Of a stretch of 64,000 nucleotides of DNA, positions 1-9,629 are shown piece after piece. The position numbers and the translations under genes were made by a program. The stretch comes from Dama dama. Taxonomy: Eukaryota > Chordata > Mammalia > Artiodactyla > Cervidae. The stretch's first letter is position 1; every line of letters starts with the position of its first letter. The notes below the pieces were generated by a model. The model was not told the origin of the DNA and made no database searches. It was given only the letters and a program-made list of their open reading frames with translations. Location of the stretch: positions 21,301,001 through 21,365,000 of the forward strand of contig NC_083691.1 of the NCBI RefSeq assembly GCF_033118175.1, written 5' to 3'.

Positions 1-189
1 CTACCAAGTGCTAGATTTTAGACTCTAGAACTAGGACAGTGAACAAATGAGAGACCCTGCATTTATGTAGCTGATATATTAGTGTTCTGGAAAGAGAAAT
101 AATTTGCATTTCCTAAAGTCCCCTTGTGCTTTTCAATATTTATGGCTGTGTCATCCCATTGCATAAGGGTAGCATAAATTAAATAAATA

Positions 190-407
190 ATTCCAATTAT
201 TGGACAATCTTATATCTTTTCTACTTTTGAATTTATAAACAGTACTACAATAGACATTCTTTTTATCAGATAGGTGAATGGAAATGAAAGGTGGGAGTCA
301 ACGTGTATGATTTGGATACATATTATCTAATATCCCTCTAGAACACCTGTCCAATCCATATTCCTGCCAACATTGAAAATCTTTCTTATGAGATTGAACT
401 TTATATA
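190..407 (+). mobile_element. Old L1 (L1M-type) 3'-UTR relic, left part
   Basis: The order of degraded phrases (a truncated 'tatAAACAgTACTACAATAgACATTC' type block, then 'CCTGCCAACATTG') follows the 3' untranslated region of old mammalian L1 elements in sense orientation. It is cut by the Bov-tA copy that starts at 409 and resumes after 661. No reading frame is involved. Divergence is high, so the exact subfamily is not assignable by eye. Confidence 0.45.
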
Positions 408-408
408 T

Positions 409-620
409 TCCCTGGTGGCTCAGTGGTAAAGAATCTGGCTGCAAATGCAGGAGTCGCAGGTTCCATCCCTGAGTCAGAAGGTCCCCTGGAGCAGGAAATG
501 GCAACCCACTCCAGTATTCTTGCCTGGGAAATCCCATGGACAGAGAAGCCTGGCAGGCTTCAGTCCATGGGGTCACAGAGAGCTGGATACGACTTAGTCA
601 CTAAACAACAGCAGCAACAA
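409..620 (+). mobile_element. Bov-tA SINE
   Basis: tRNA-derived head (CCCTGGTGGCTCAGTGGTAA) followed by the Bov-A body (CCACTCCAGTATTCTTGCC, then CCATGGGGTCACAGAG). It is flanked by the direct repeat TTATATAT at 401-408 and 621-628, the expected target-site duplication. Known family: mobilised by the BovB reverse transcriptase. It sits inside an older L1 relic. Tail is a CAGCAGCAA-type repeat. Confidence 0.93.
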
Positions 621-661
621 TTATATATAAATATAAACATATATATGTAGAGAGAGAGAGA
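621..661. repeat. AT-rich then (GA)n simple repeat
   Basis: Alternating TA/AT tract running into GAGAGAGAGAGA. It directly abuts the 3' end of the Bov-tA copy, and its first eight bases are the right-hand copy of the SINE target duplication. Confidence 0.7.
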
Positions 662-1290
662 AATGTATACAACACTTGTGTTTTTCCTGCTCACATTCTT
701 CGCCAATTTTTTCACACGACTGCTTTTATCTTTTAGATCACTTAGAGTTCTTTAAATATTATAAATGAACTCTGCTGTCATATACACTGCAAATTATGTC
801 CCAGTTCATTGCCTTTAATTTTATTTATGACATTTTTTGATAGAAGGGATTTTTTTTTTAATACAACTTACTCATGTTTTTCTTTATGGTTGTGCTTTTT
901 GGTAGTCTTTTTCACCCCCTTGTGTAAGTATGCACATTTTTTTTTGAGTTTATTTTTATTACAAAAATATTTAACTTGGCCCTAAATTAGGGATTTTACA
1001 TTATTTTTCAAAAGCGTAACCAGTTACTCTGCCTTTATTTAATGAGTAAACCAAACATTTCAACATGTCCAAATGTTTCCAAGTACTTTGTTCTCCTCTG
1101 GACTTTTAATATAGTTTCACTGCTCTGGCTCTCCTGGGTCCCCCCATGCTGTCTCGTTGGAGCTTTATCATGTTTCAGTTGTTTGATAAGCCAAGTCCTT
1201 TATCATTGCTCTTATTTGAAATAGAAAAAGGTCTGGCCAGCCTCACAGTTTATCCTTTTGGATGTGCCATAAATATAATTTTTAATTCAA
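662..1290 (+). mobile_element. Old L1 3'-UTR relic, right part
   Basis: Continues the element interrupted at 408. Recognisable in order: a 'GAGTTCTTTAAATATT' block, 'TTTCTTTATGGTTGTGCTTTTTGG', a 'GAGTTTATTTTTATTAC' block, 'TCTGGACTTTTAATATAG', and 'GCCAAGTCCTTTATCATTGC'. This is the order found in L1M 3' ends. Strongly diverged. An open frame at 1042-1224 inside it is a chance frame. Confidence 0.5.
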
Positions 1291-1549
1291 ATTCAGACTT
1301 TTAGTATTCAATATGAACATGAGAACACATGGAAAGGCAGTTTCAGCTTTAGAATTATGATGGCTTAACTTCACATAGTTGTGTGTTTTCTTCCAGCCCA
1401 CATTCAGCCCCATTCAAGACTCCCTGAAGGTATCTGCTGGAAGTTCTGTGTGTGTGTGTCCTTCGCTTCCTAATCTACCACCTCCCATCAGTTACTTATG
1501 CCAGCCGACTTTACCTACCATTTTTAAATTTTTTAAAAAATAATTAAAT

Positions 1550-1591
1550 GTATTTATTTTTAATTGAAGGATAATTGCTCTACAATGTTGT
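1550..1591 (-). mobile_element. L1 3'-terminal fragment, inverted
   Basis: The phrase TTTTAATTGAAGGATAATTG followed by CTCTACAATGTTG is the reverse complement of the last bases of the ruminant L1 3' end. It abuts, at 1592, a plus-oriented internal part of the same kind of L1 3' region, so the two pieces face opposite ways. Confidence 0.6.
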
Positions 1592-1686
1592 ATGGAGTAT
1601 TACTCAGCCATGAAAATGAACTAATTTGAGTCAGTTCTAATGAGGTGGATGAACCTAGAGCATATTCTAGAGATCGAAGTAAGTCA

Positions 1687-1738
1687 ATCTGGGGTGGCAA
1701 AGAGTCGGACACAACTGAGCGACTGAACTGAACTGAAC
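1687..1738 (+). mobile_element. BovB 3'-end fragment, left arm of composite
   Basis: GCAAAGAGTCGGACACAACT followed by the CTGAACTGAACTGAACTGAA tail: the last 50 bases of BovB. It is the left end of an insertion with the structure BovB tail, LTR-like piece, BovB tail, all within a single target duplication. Confidence 0.9.
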
Positions 1739-1821
1739 TGAAGAAGATTTAGCTTCGGGGCCAGGGACCAGGCTTGCTCACTCAAGAGCTTTTGTATAGC
1801 AGAGTTTTATTAAAATATAAA
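1739..1821. mobile_element. LTR-like piece inside composite
   Basis: The stretch containing CCAGGCTTGCTCACTCAAGA and GCAGAGTTTTATTAAA resembles a segment I associate with bovine endogenous-retrovirus LTRs, but the piece is only about 80 bases. Its family name is uncertain; no gene is present in it. Confidence 0.35.
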
Positions 1822-1943
1822 AAGGGACCGACTCAATGGACATGAGTCTGAGTAAACTCCGGGAGTTGGTGATGGACAGGGAGGCCTGGCATGCTGCAAT
1901 CCATGGGGTCACAGAGAGTCGGAGATCACTGAGCCACTGAACT
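1822..1943 (+). mobile_element. BovB 3'-end fragment, right arm of composite
   Basis: ACCGACTCAATGGACATGAG, then GGGAGTTGGTGATGGACAGG and a short CTGAACTGAA tail: the last 120 bases of BovB, same orientation as the left arm. It overlaps in content with the left arm, so the BovB end is present twice. Confidence 0.92.
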
Positions 1944-2244
1944 GAAGTAAGTCAGAAAGAGAAAACCAAGAATCATATTTTAATGAACTATATGGAATCT
2001 ATAAAGATGGTACTGACTACTGATGAACCTATTTTAGGGCAGCAGTGGAGACATAGACATAGAGGACAGACTTATGGACACAGTGGGGAGCAGGAGGAAG
2101 GAGAGGGTGCGATGTATGCAGAGAGTAACATGGAAACATACATATTGCCATATGTAAAATAGATAGCCGATGGGAATTTGCTATGTGACCCAGGGAACTC
2201 AAACCAGGGCTCTGTAACATTTACCATTTTCAAAACACATCAGT

Positions 2245-2595
2245 TGTCTTCCAGGCTCTTCCTGGCTTCTTCCTGATTGTCAGTATTTTGACTAGTCCCT
2301 CTAGCAGCCTCCTAGCCATCTCTGCTGTCTCCAGGCATGTCCAGTCCATACCCCAGAGGCACCACCATGATGACTGTCTCAAATCCTGAGCTGATCGTGT
2401 CTCTTCCAGCATAAGCCTGTCAACTGCCCCTCATCACCCATGATATAAAGTACAAGACCCTCACAATTTGTTATTTCTCCATCTTACCAAATTCATCTCC
2501 CTTAAGACTCTGTCTTCCAACTTCATTCTTTCTACTCCTTTCTCCCTCTCCATTCCAGGCTATTTGTACCTCACTTCCCTGTCTTTTTATATTGT
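2245..2595 (+). mobile_element. L2 LINE relic, left part
   Basis: Ordered matches to the L2 3' region: AGCAGCCTCCTAGCCATCTC, then CTGATCGTGTCTCTTCCAGC, then ATGATATAAAGTACAAGACC. L2 is a CR1-related LINE, dead for more than 100 Myr in placentals (general knowledge). Interrupted at 2596 by an L1 fragment plus simple repeats. Confidence 0.55.
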
Positions 2596-2668
2596 AGTTG
2601 ATTTACCATGTTATTTTATTTTCAGGTATACAACAGCGATCCATTCATACACACACACAGACATATAT
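2596..2668 (-). mobile_element. Short L1 3'-end fragment
   Basis: TTGTAGTTGATTTACCATGT followed by TTTCAGGTATACAACAGCG matches, in reverse complement, the end region of artiodactyl L1. It is followed by TG and ATTT simple repeats and lies within the L2 relic. Confidence 0.45.
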
Positions 2669-2708
2669 GTGTGTGTGTGTGTGTGTGTGTATTTATTTAT
2701 TTATTTTT
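2669..2708. repeat. (TG)n and (ATTT)n microsatellites
   Basis: About eleven TG units (2669-2690) followed by ATTT units. It separates the two halves of the L2 relic. Confidence 0.95.
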
Positions 2709-2709
2709 G

Positions 2710-2895
2710 ATGCAATCTCCCAACACATCCTTCCCCACTGCTTCAGCTTCCCGTGCTAATACATTAACACCTGTCTTTCCTTTAAGACTGAGCTCGGACA
2801 ACTTCATCTTCTTCCAGGTGTGTTCCGTGACATCCCCAGTTCCTCTCCCCTCATATTCCACTCCAGGCCCACCCCACCCCATGTTCCCCAACATG
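2710..2895 (+). mobile_element. L2 LINE relic, right part
   Basis: TTTAAGACTGAGCTCGGACA and CTTCTTCCAGGTGTGTTCCG correspond to the L2 phrase 'tcaagactcagctcaaatgtcacctcc..'. It continues the copy at 2245-2595 in the same orientation. Confidence 0.5.
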
Positions 2896-4379
2896 CAGAG
2901 AGCAGCTGAGTGATCTTCATCTTTTCATCTTGGCATCATCACCTCTCCACAGAATATTATTATTTTCTATTTAGGGCCTTGTTTTTTGAAAAATATAGAT
3001 TACATGGAGTCTCCAACTGATATCTTACTGATATATAAGTGTACAGACTGTAATTATGGAAAAACCCAACAAATACATGTGTATAATGTATATTTTCTAA
3101 TAGTTATGTGAGTTTCTATAACACTCCTGTCAATATTCATCATTTTTGTCCATGTCTTCCTTCAGTATCACCTCTTCTAATGTCATGCCCTCTGTGTTGA
3201 TCATGGCCCTTAAAAACAACCTGAACTCTGCTTTAAAGGATAGAATAATTCTTTGCAGAAATTTTGTCTTGGAGGTTAAGCACATTTTGCAAATTTTGTA
3301 AAACCTTTTTCTCCTATTGCTAATTCTGGAGTCTCAAAACTAAAAGGAGCAGGACATTTCTTTTTCCCAGGCTAGAGAGTATCTTTATTAACAAGTTCAC
3401 ATGTGCTAACACTTCCTGGAGTTCAGTGACTGCAGTTCCTGAGAGACAAGAAGCAGCTTTCATCAAAAATGCTCTACTTGGCTCTGCAGACCTCTCTGAA
3501 ATTAACTTCACGTGTTATCCAGGCCACCCAAGGTTGCTATGGAAACCAACATGTCAGCTCAGCAAAAAATAAGATAAAGATTTGGAAGAAGTCACTGATG
3601 CTGCAACCTCCTTTTCAGCATCTCCCTCATTCTCTCTTTGTGCATGCACGTGTGTGATTGTGTGTATGTGTATGCACGCGTGTGTGCTTGCATGTGCCTG
3701 AATGAGAGCTTGGTATCAAAAACTACACTGTCCTTTTCTAGTGAGTGTACATGCAGGGTTGGTGATCCTGAGCTGATCTTAACTGCTGGGGTGGGGGCTT
3801 CTTCTGACAGGCACCCCAGCCTGGGGAACCACGAAGAGAGCACTGCCTTTCTAAATAGACTTCAGAGAAGAAATAGTTATGTAAGGAGAAATAACCACCG
3901 TCAGTCCAGAGGACTAAGCCACATTCCACAGAAAGGAAAATAAAAAGCTGCGGTCAGTGTTTTGCTAATGTCTCTGCTGTTAAAACAGAACCCCGAGCCA
4001 GAGCCAGGGAAAACATGTCATTCAGACCTTGGAGGAGACTCTTGTAAAAGTCCCTGTTTGGGCTTGGAGGGGGAACCCACCCAGGCGGCGCAGTGGGAAA
4101 TCTTTCCAGTGCTAGAAATTCCAGCTGGATGCTGCAGTTGCTTTGGGCTCTAGTTGGGAATGAGGTAGACTAACGAGAGAAGCCCAATTGCAGGCTTATA
4201 TTCACTCAGGCTCTCATTCACTAAGATGTGAGATGACTGAGCTCTGGGTTCTCGAATGTTCTTAGCTACTTTATATACACTCTGAGGTTGGAGAGCAATG
4301 CAGCAGCTTATGGTTGCTCAGATATTCAGGGTGTGTGTTGATGTGGGCGAAGTCTGGAACTCAAATCCCTTAGGGAGGA
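2896..4379. other. No assignable feature
   Basis: I see no gene and no repeat I can name. A GT-rich purine/pyrimidine-alternating tract lies at 3646-3700. The stretch 3900-4150 is somewhat GC-richer, but the open frames here are short and have no recognisable domain. Confidence 0.5.
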
Positions 4380-4546
4380 AATAAACTGAGCATTGATTGT
4401 ATCCAGGGGTCTGCCCCAAAGTGTTTCAAACATATTATATAAAAAGTCATTCCGTTCTCACAGCAAGCCTGAATGCTGACAGCTTTACATACAGAAACTG
4501 AGACGCAAAATGTCCAAGATTTGATCTCAAGCCTTCAGGGCATCTC
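4380..4546 (-). mobile_element. MIR SINE relic
   Basis: GAGCATTGATTGTATCCAGG, then a TTTACATACAGAAACTGAGA block, follow the reverse complement of MIR (tRNA-derived, CORE-SINE family, older than placental radiation). Strongly diverged. Confidence 0.45.
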
Positions 4547-5205
4547 CAGTCCTGTTTTTCTTTCTGCTTCCCATTATGACACATTAACTCTTACAGGGAT
4601 ACATAAAATTATAAAAGTGCCATGTAGTTGCATACTGCTCTTCTAGCCTAGGCACTTCCTTATATGTACAGATGATTTCAGAAAGCACTGTTAGAGAAAG
4701 CATTAATAACTCCACAAGAACCAATCTTTCCTATTGGGAAACTGAATGCTCCATTTAGGATGAGTCAGGAGAAGAAAGTTAAAATTTAATTTCCTTCTTC
4801 ACTCCTTCCTCCCCATCCCCTGCCTCACCTCAATAATTCAACACGTGCCTTTGAACATTTATTTTGTTTCAGCCTCTGTGAGATGCATCTGGTACTCTGA
4901 ATTTTCTGGGAGTTTCCAGGACAGGTTGTGGCTTCAGAGTCTTCCTGGACATAAACAGCTTTGTCACTGGCTTTCATGGATGGACTTCCCTCACTTTCTT
5001 GGTAGCTTACCTTTGCATGTAAAAGAGTATTCAGATTTTCTTTTAGACCTTTCTTTCTAGGTATACTGTGGCAGAAAGATGTCAAGCTATTTATCTTTTA
5101 TTTCAGAAATACGTATTGAAGCGCTGGCCTTAAGCAGGCTCACCTCATGGCACTCATAGGATTCAGAGTTCTCTGCCCTTGAAAAATGTCTCATATTGTC
5201 CAACA
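4547..5205. other. No assignable feature
   Basis: Unassigned DNA between a MIR and a BovB fragment. The open frames at 4825-5085 (minus) and 4845-5060 (plus) overlap each other on opposite strands, have no recognisable domain, and look like chance frames. Confidence 0.5.
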
Positions 5206-5592
5206 CGCCGAAGAATTGATGCTTTTGAACCGTGGTGTTGGAGAAGACTCTTGAGAGCCACTTGGACTTCAAGGGGATCAAACCAGTCAATCCTAAAGGA
5301 AATCAGTCCTGAATATTCAATGGAAGGACTGATGCTGAAGCTGAAGCTCCAGTACTTTGGCTACCTGATGCAAAGAACTGACTCATTGGAAAAGACCCTG
5401 ATGTTGGAAAAGATTGAAGGCAGGAGGAGAAGCAGGTGAAAGAGGATGAGATGGTTGGATGACATCACCATCTCAATGGAAATGGGTTTGAGCAAGCTCC
5501 CGCAGTTGGTGATAGACAGGGAGGCCTGGTGTGCTGCAGTTCATGGGGTTGCAAAGAGTCGGACACGACTGAGGGACTGAACTGAACTGAAT
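5206..5592 (+). mobile_element. BovB LINE 3' fragment
   Basis: Starts in the codons for the conserved ELWCWRRLL-like block (here FEPWCWRRLLR) of ORF2 and runs through ILKEISPEYS, QYFGYLM and LEKTLML to the 3' tail (GGACTGAACTGAACTGAA). A premature TGA after RRRSR (5437-5439) breaks the frame. 5'-truncated as is usual for BovB. It abuts an older MIR. Confidence 0.96.
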
Positions 5593-5697
5593 GTTCTAAT
5601 CACAGCAATAACTACCATAATTAGTATACACTGGGAATCTTTCTAAACACTGCTTGTGTATTAACATGAGTATTTCTATAATGACCTAGTGATCATG
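5593..5697 (-). mobile_element. MIR relic, left half
   Basis: AATAACTACCATAATTAGTA through TTTCTAAACACTGCTTGTG follows reverse-complement MIR (the 'gagcacttactatgtgcc' side). It is split by a Bov-A insertion. Its last 11 bases, TAGTGATCATG (5687-5697), are the left target-duplication copy. Confidence 0.55.
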
Positions 5698-5837
5698 CTT
5701 ATTGGAGAAGGAAATGGCAACCCACTCAAATATTATTGCCTGGAGAATCCCAAGGATGGGGGAGCCTGGTGGGCTGCCGTCTATGGGGTCGCACAGAGTT
5801 GGGCATGACTGAAGTGACTTAGCAGCAGCAGTAGCAG
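5698..5837 (+). mobile_element. Bov-A monomer inserted in MIR
   Basis: One unit of the Bov-A2 type: GGAGAAGGAAATGGCAACCC, CTGCCGTCTATGGGGTCGCA, ending in AGCAGCAGCAGTAGCAG. Flanked by an exact 11-bp duplication TAGTGATCATG (5687-5697, 5838-5848). Only the second monomer type is present. Confidence 0.95.
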
Positions 5838-5848
5838 TAGTGATCATG

Positions 5849-5925
5849 ATATTATTATCATTGCCAATTTACAGATTAGAAAACTGAGGCCCTGGGAATT
5901 AAGTGTATACTGTTTGATGTAAATG
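5849..5925 (-). mobile_element. MIR relic, right half
   Basis: ATTGCCAATTTACAGATTAG followed by AAACTGAGGCCCTGGGAA is the conserved MIR core in reverse complement ('ttttacagatgaggaaactgaggc'). Continues 5593-5697. Confidence 0.65.
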
Positions 5926-6906
5926 AAGGAACTTTGACATGAATGGATGTAGTAGAAATTCAAGAGTTTCAAATTCAAGCCCTTTTGAAATGGAAACCAT
6001 CACAGTACCTGCCCCTAGAAGCCAGTGGCTGGTAATTCTAGCAGAGTTCCGATGGTTTTTCATCTAAGACTCATCATTTTGACCTGTCTCCTTCTATAAA
6101 TATCTTTTGTGGATGAAAGTCTATCTAGAAGGTTCTTTTTCAGGAACAATGCTGTGGAGAGGCCAAGAAACCGTTTGGATGAAGTCAGACTTGGGGTAAA
6201 CCCATGAGCCATGCCTCATCCTGAAAACTTTCAAAACTCAAGAGCAGTGAAAGGTTTCTTGGATATAAAAATGCTCATTTTGTTGTGGATCAATGATACA
6301 TGAAATTAGAAAATATTCATTAAACATTTCCTCCCAATGATTGGAAATTCTAAACCATGTCTCTTTCTTTGCCCCTTTAACTAGGATTTCCTATCAGTCA
6401 TGTAAACAGGTCCTTCATGGCTTGCAAACACAATTCCTTCCACAGTGGATTCACTAAATGTATAATATGTATACATGCATATCTTTTACTAGATACAGCA
6501 GTGTGGTGAACACTGGGTTCAAGCACTTGTTAATGTTCTTTTTCTTCAAAATCCTTTACACAAGAATATCCTTACTATTGATGGCATACTCAGAACAGAA
6601 GGAAGATGACACTAGCATAATGCATGGTAGTGATATAGGGATTTTATTTTCATCACTTGATACTGTTATCTTTGTCGTGGTCAGGCAGGTCAGATATTTT
6701 TATAAAATACCACTACAGTGCAATTGGATTGTGGTATTAAGGGGATTTTTTTCAGTTGGATTATTCATTGCAAAAACAAAAGCAACAAGAATTGCAAAAT
6801 TGGCATTGCATCATCAATTTGTCCTTTGTTTACTGGTTGTCTACAAATCTCTAAGGAAAAGCCAAAGCAGCACATTCAGATAGAAAGTAAAGATTCAGTG
6901 TATGTT
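5926..6906. other. No assignable feature
   Basis: AT-rich DNA with no repeat I can name. An open frame of 141 codons (6458-6883, plus) is the longest outside repeats on the left side; it is rich in F, Y, I and L, has no recognisable domain and no codon bias, so I do not call it a gene. Confidence 0.5.
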
Positions 6907-6913
6907 GTCTGAA

Positions 6914-7165
6914 GGGGCTTCCCAGGTGGCACTAGTGGTAAAGAACCTGTCTGCCAATGCAGGAGATGCAAGAGATGCAAGAGATGCAGGAGATGCAAGA
7001 GATACAAGAGATACAGACCCAGGGTTTGATTCCTGGGTCATGAAGTTCCCCTGGAATAGGAAGTGGCACCCCATTCCAGTATTCTTGCCTGGAAAATTCC
7101 AAGGACAGAGGAGCCTGGTGGGTTGCAGTCCATGGGTCTGCAAAGAGTCAAACATGACACATGCA
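6914..7165 (+). mobile_element. Bov-tA SINE with expanded internal repeat
   Basis: Head GGGGCTTCCCAGGTGGCACT, body TTCCAGTATTCTTGCCTGGA and GAGGAGCCTGGTGGGTTGCA. Flanked by GTCTGAA at 6907-6913 and 7166-7172. The segment after the tRNA-like head carries a six-unit 9-bp tandem array (6962-7015), making the copy about 45 bases longer than usual. Confidence 0.95.
6962..7015 (+). repeat. Six-copy 9-bp tandem array inside SINE
   Basis: Units are GGAGATGCA, AGAGATGCA, AGAGATGCA, GGAGATGCA, AGAGATACA, AGAGATACA. Most Bov-tA copies have one or two such units. The two types of unit are interleaved, pointing to more than one round of slippage. Confidence 0.95.
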
Positions 7166-7172
7166 GTCTGAA

Positions 7173-7689
7173 ATCAGGAAATAGCTTTTATAACTAAGCA
7201 GAAAATATGTACAAAATTTGAGATTATGATCTTTCACATTTACTGATAGTGTAGAAATACTTTTCCATTTAAAAGTAAGTGGGTGGATGGAAATGAAAAA
7301 TTTAGAAAAAAGTTTCTAAGGTACTTAGCTGCAGAAACGACATTCAGAATTATTGGTGGGCCATTGTCCGTAAGAGCCTCTCCCATGTCTACTGATACTC
7401 TCTTTTGGGAATCACTTTGGCTGCCTGTTGAAGGCAGACTTCCACATCTCCAGAATAGGGTTTCTATCACTGGCCACTTCTATAGGGATTTGTCATTCTC
7501 TCCTTTCCTTTCTTCCCCCGGGAGTCAGGAAGTAAGCTGGGGACATGTGAGCCACTTTTGTAACACAGTCATTTCTTAAATAGCCTGAAACTTATATCCA
7601 TGTAATTACTTACAAATATCCCCACCAGACCAGAGGTATTGGTTTCTTATGCATCTTGAGGAAGCCTTCTAAGAGTTCTGCATCCCAAA
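7173..7689. other. No assignable feature
   Basis: No gene or repeat recognised. Overlapping antisense open frames at 7240-7470 and 7283-7579 show no domain. Confidence 0.5.
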
Positions 7690-7850
7690 AGCCTTCCTCC
7701 TGCCTTGGAATTTGAACTTGTTCACTAGATGCTAAAGTTCATGAGAGTAGGGTCCACACCCTTCTTTCTTAACTATTGTTTTCTCAGAATCGAACACAAG
7801 TGCACGTTGTTACTGCTGAATCATTACCTCTTGAATAAAGGAGTCCATGA
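7690..7850 (+). mobile_element. Possible L2 3' end
   Basis: GCTAAAGTTCATGAGAGTAG, then TCTTTCTTAACTATTGTTTT and CTTGAATAAAGGA follow the order of the L2 3' terminus ('..taagctccatgagggcagg..ttcactattgtatcc..aataaatat'). Weak by eye. Confidence 0.4.
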
Positions 7851-8228
7851 TGCCCACTGCCTGCATCATGTCTTTGGAGGGTGGTTGGAGCAGTATCATT
7901 TGGTGCAACGTATGTCAGAGGGTGATGAGTGACTTCTGGAGCTAACCATGCCAGGCTAGAGCATTGTGGTTGGAGCTGCTGACACAGACATTCTCTATAG
8001 TCATCAGAATTTTAAATGTAATGGTCAAGAAGGGCCAACTCAAATACAAGTCTACCTAATTTGAAACAAACTTGGAGGAATTATTTAGTTCTGACTTTTG
8101 CAAAGCACAGCCATGAAGATACTTTATGAACTGAACTATATAAAAATTTCTATGTATTTTACTAAAATGTAATTATAAGTAAAATGTAAGCATCCAATAC
8201 AATAAATTCTACTACTAACTTTTCACTG
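7851..8228. other. No assignable feature
   Basis: AT-rich in its right half; nothing recognised. Confidence 0.5.
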
Positions 8229-8434
8229 AGCCTGGAGTCCTTAACTGAGCGTGATTTTGTCCCTTGGGGGACATTTCTAGAGACAGTTTTGGTTGTCCCC
8301 AGAGGGAAGAGGAAGCATATATGGCAATAATGGGTGATGACTCCCTGCTATACTCAAGATAGCCTCTACCCCCACACCACAACAAAGCATTGTCCAGTCT
8401 AAAGTGTCAAAGCTGATGAGTTAGGGAAACCCTG
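8229..8434 (+). mobile_element. MER20-like DNA transposon (hAT-Charlie)
   Basis: GATTTTGTCCCTTGGGGGAC, then GAGACAGTTTTGGTTGTCCC, CACAACAAAGCATTGTCCAG and the end GGGAAACCCTGA match, in order and spacing, the roughly 220-bp non-autonomous MER20 element. Length here (206) fits a nearly complete copy. MER20 copies are known as endometrial regulatory elements in placental mammals; nothing here shows that this copy is active. Confidence 0.7.
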
Positions 8435-9629
8435 ACCAAACGTGGCTGTGACCAAGTGCCTCTCCTCCTCGAAGTCCAAATTTGTTCTCCTTCAGTGTTT
8501 CTGACCTCTTCTTTCAGTCTCTCGTTTTCTCCTGGTCCTCCATGTGTTCACCGCCTTTGAGCTCACGGGTAAAGTACCCATGTCTCTGCTGTCTCTGGTC
8601 TGATTCTCCAAGCCAGGCAAGCCCACTCGTTGTTGTGACACAGTCATCTTCGACAGTCATGCTAAATGTTTTCTTTCCTCCCGTCTGCATCTATCCCAAC
8701 TTTATTTGCTTTCAGCAAACTGACCTTTGTCTATTTTTTTGTTATTTTGGCCCTAAATTCACTCTTTGGACTTGACATTGCTGTTTGGTTTCCTTAGTGA
8801 TGACTTGTTGAGGCTTGGTCGTGGATAGCTAGAGACTCCAACATCCACCTCCCTGCGCCCCCCGACGCGCCCCCCGACCTGCCCCCCACCACCTTTGAGA
8901 GAATTCATTACCCTGACTCTAGTCTCACACGTGGTGGGAGTCTCACACCACTCATTAGGCCAATTATTAGCCTAAAGCCATCTGCATCCCCAATAAGTGT
9001 GTTCAAACTCACTTATTATTGACAATGGCAGAGGGTCTCAATTCCCACATACCAGAAGCACAGAAATAAATGTGTTCATTGGAAACTGGAAAGCATGGCC
9101 TTGAGATCCTGAGAGAAACTACACACTTGATTCATGATTATTGGACAGGAGTAGATATTAGTTAAGAGCAAGTGAAATATTCAGACTTATTTTGCTTTTG
9201 TCTGGTATGTTCCGTAGTGTCTTTCGTTTATGAATTTAGCTTTTGGAACATTAAATCAAAGGGCTAAAATGTGCAGAATAAATGAAATCCAGTTTTAATA
9301 ACTTACCTTCCCATGCCTACTAGTGTGATACCTGGCAGATTTGAAGGAGCATGTTGAGCAGGAAGTTCCACACCAATTCTCCTGGACTACTTAACTTCTC
9401 ATCACAGGGTATTTAGTAAACTTATTTATTTGCTCATTAATCGATAGTTAAAAATTCTCAGGACATAGGGTGGGTGACACAGACTACAATGACCTATATA
9501 AATATTTTAATGGTCATGACTTATGCAATTGCTTAAAGGTAAATTTAAGTGTGATATTTGTATTGGGTAATACCAGGTATATTTGCTTATTTCAATGTAC
9601 AGTTCTAAATGCCAGATGCAGTATATTTG
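8435..9629. other. No assignable repeat or gene
   Basis: Contains a C-rich stretch at 8846-8893 (repeated GCCCCCCGAC-like units). The open frame at 8482-8775 has no recognisable domain. AT-rich towards the right. Confidence 0.5.
8846..8893. repeat. C-rich low-complexity tract
   Basis: Two to three imperfect copies of CGCCCCCCGAC. The complementary strand is G-rich with runs of six G, so G-quadruplex formation is conceivable (inference). Confidence 0.7.

Larger units (their letters stand above)
1592..2222 (+). mobile_element. Ruminant L1 3'-UTR, interrupted
   Basis: TATGGAGTATTACTCAGCCA, then GAGGTGGATGAACCTAGAGC, AAGTAAGTCAGAAAGAG, and GGGAACTCAAACCAGGGCTC are standard phrases of the artiodactyl L1 3' region. 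The element is split by a composite insertion at 1687-1943 flanked by the 11-bp repeat GAAGTAAGTCA (1676-1686 and 1944-1954). The last 150 or so bases of the normal 3' end are missing on this strand. Confidence 0.75.

Noticed and set aside
298..650. Overlapping open frames of 92 and 75 codons on both strands
   Set aside because: Shadows of the Bov-tA copy. The same peptide phrases (HSSILAWEIPWTE, RLQSMGSQR) recur at every SINE copy.
6458..6883. 141-codon open frame
   Set aside because: AT-rich DNA, aromatic- and leucine-rich product, no recognisable domain, overlapping frame in another phase. Most likely chance.
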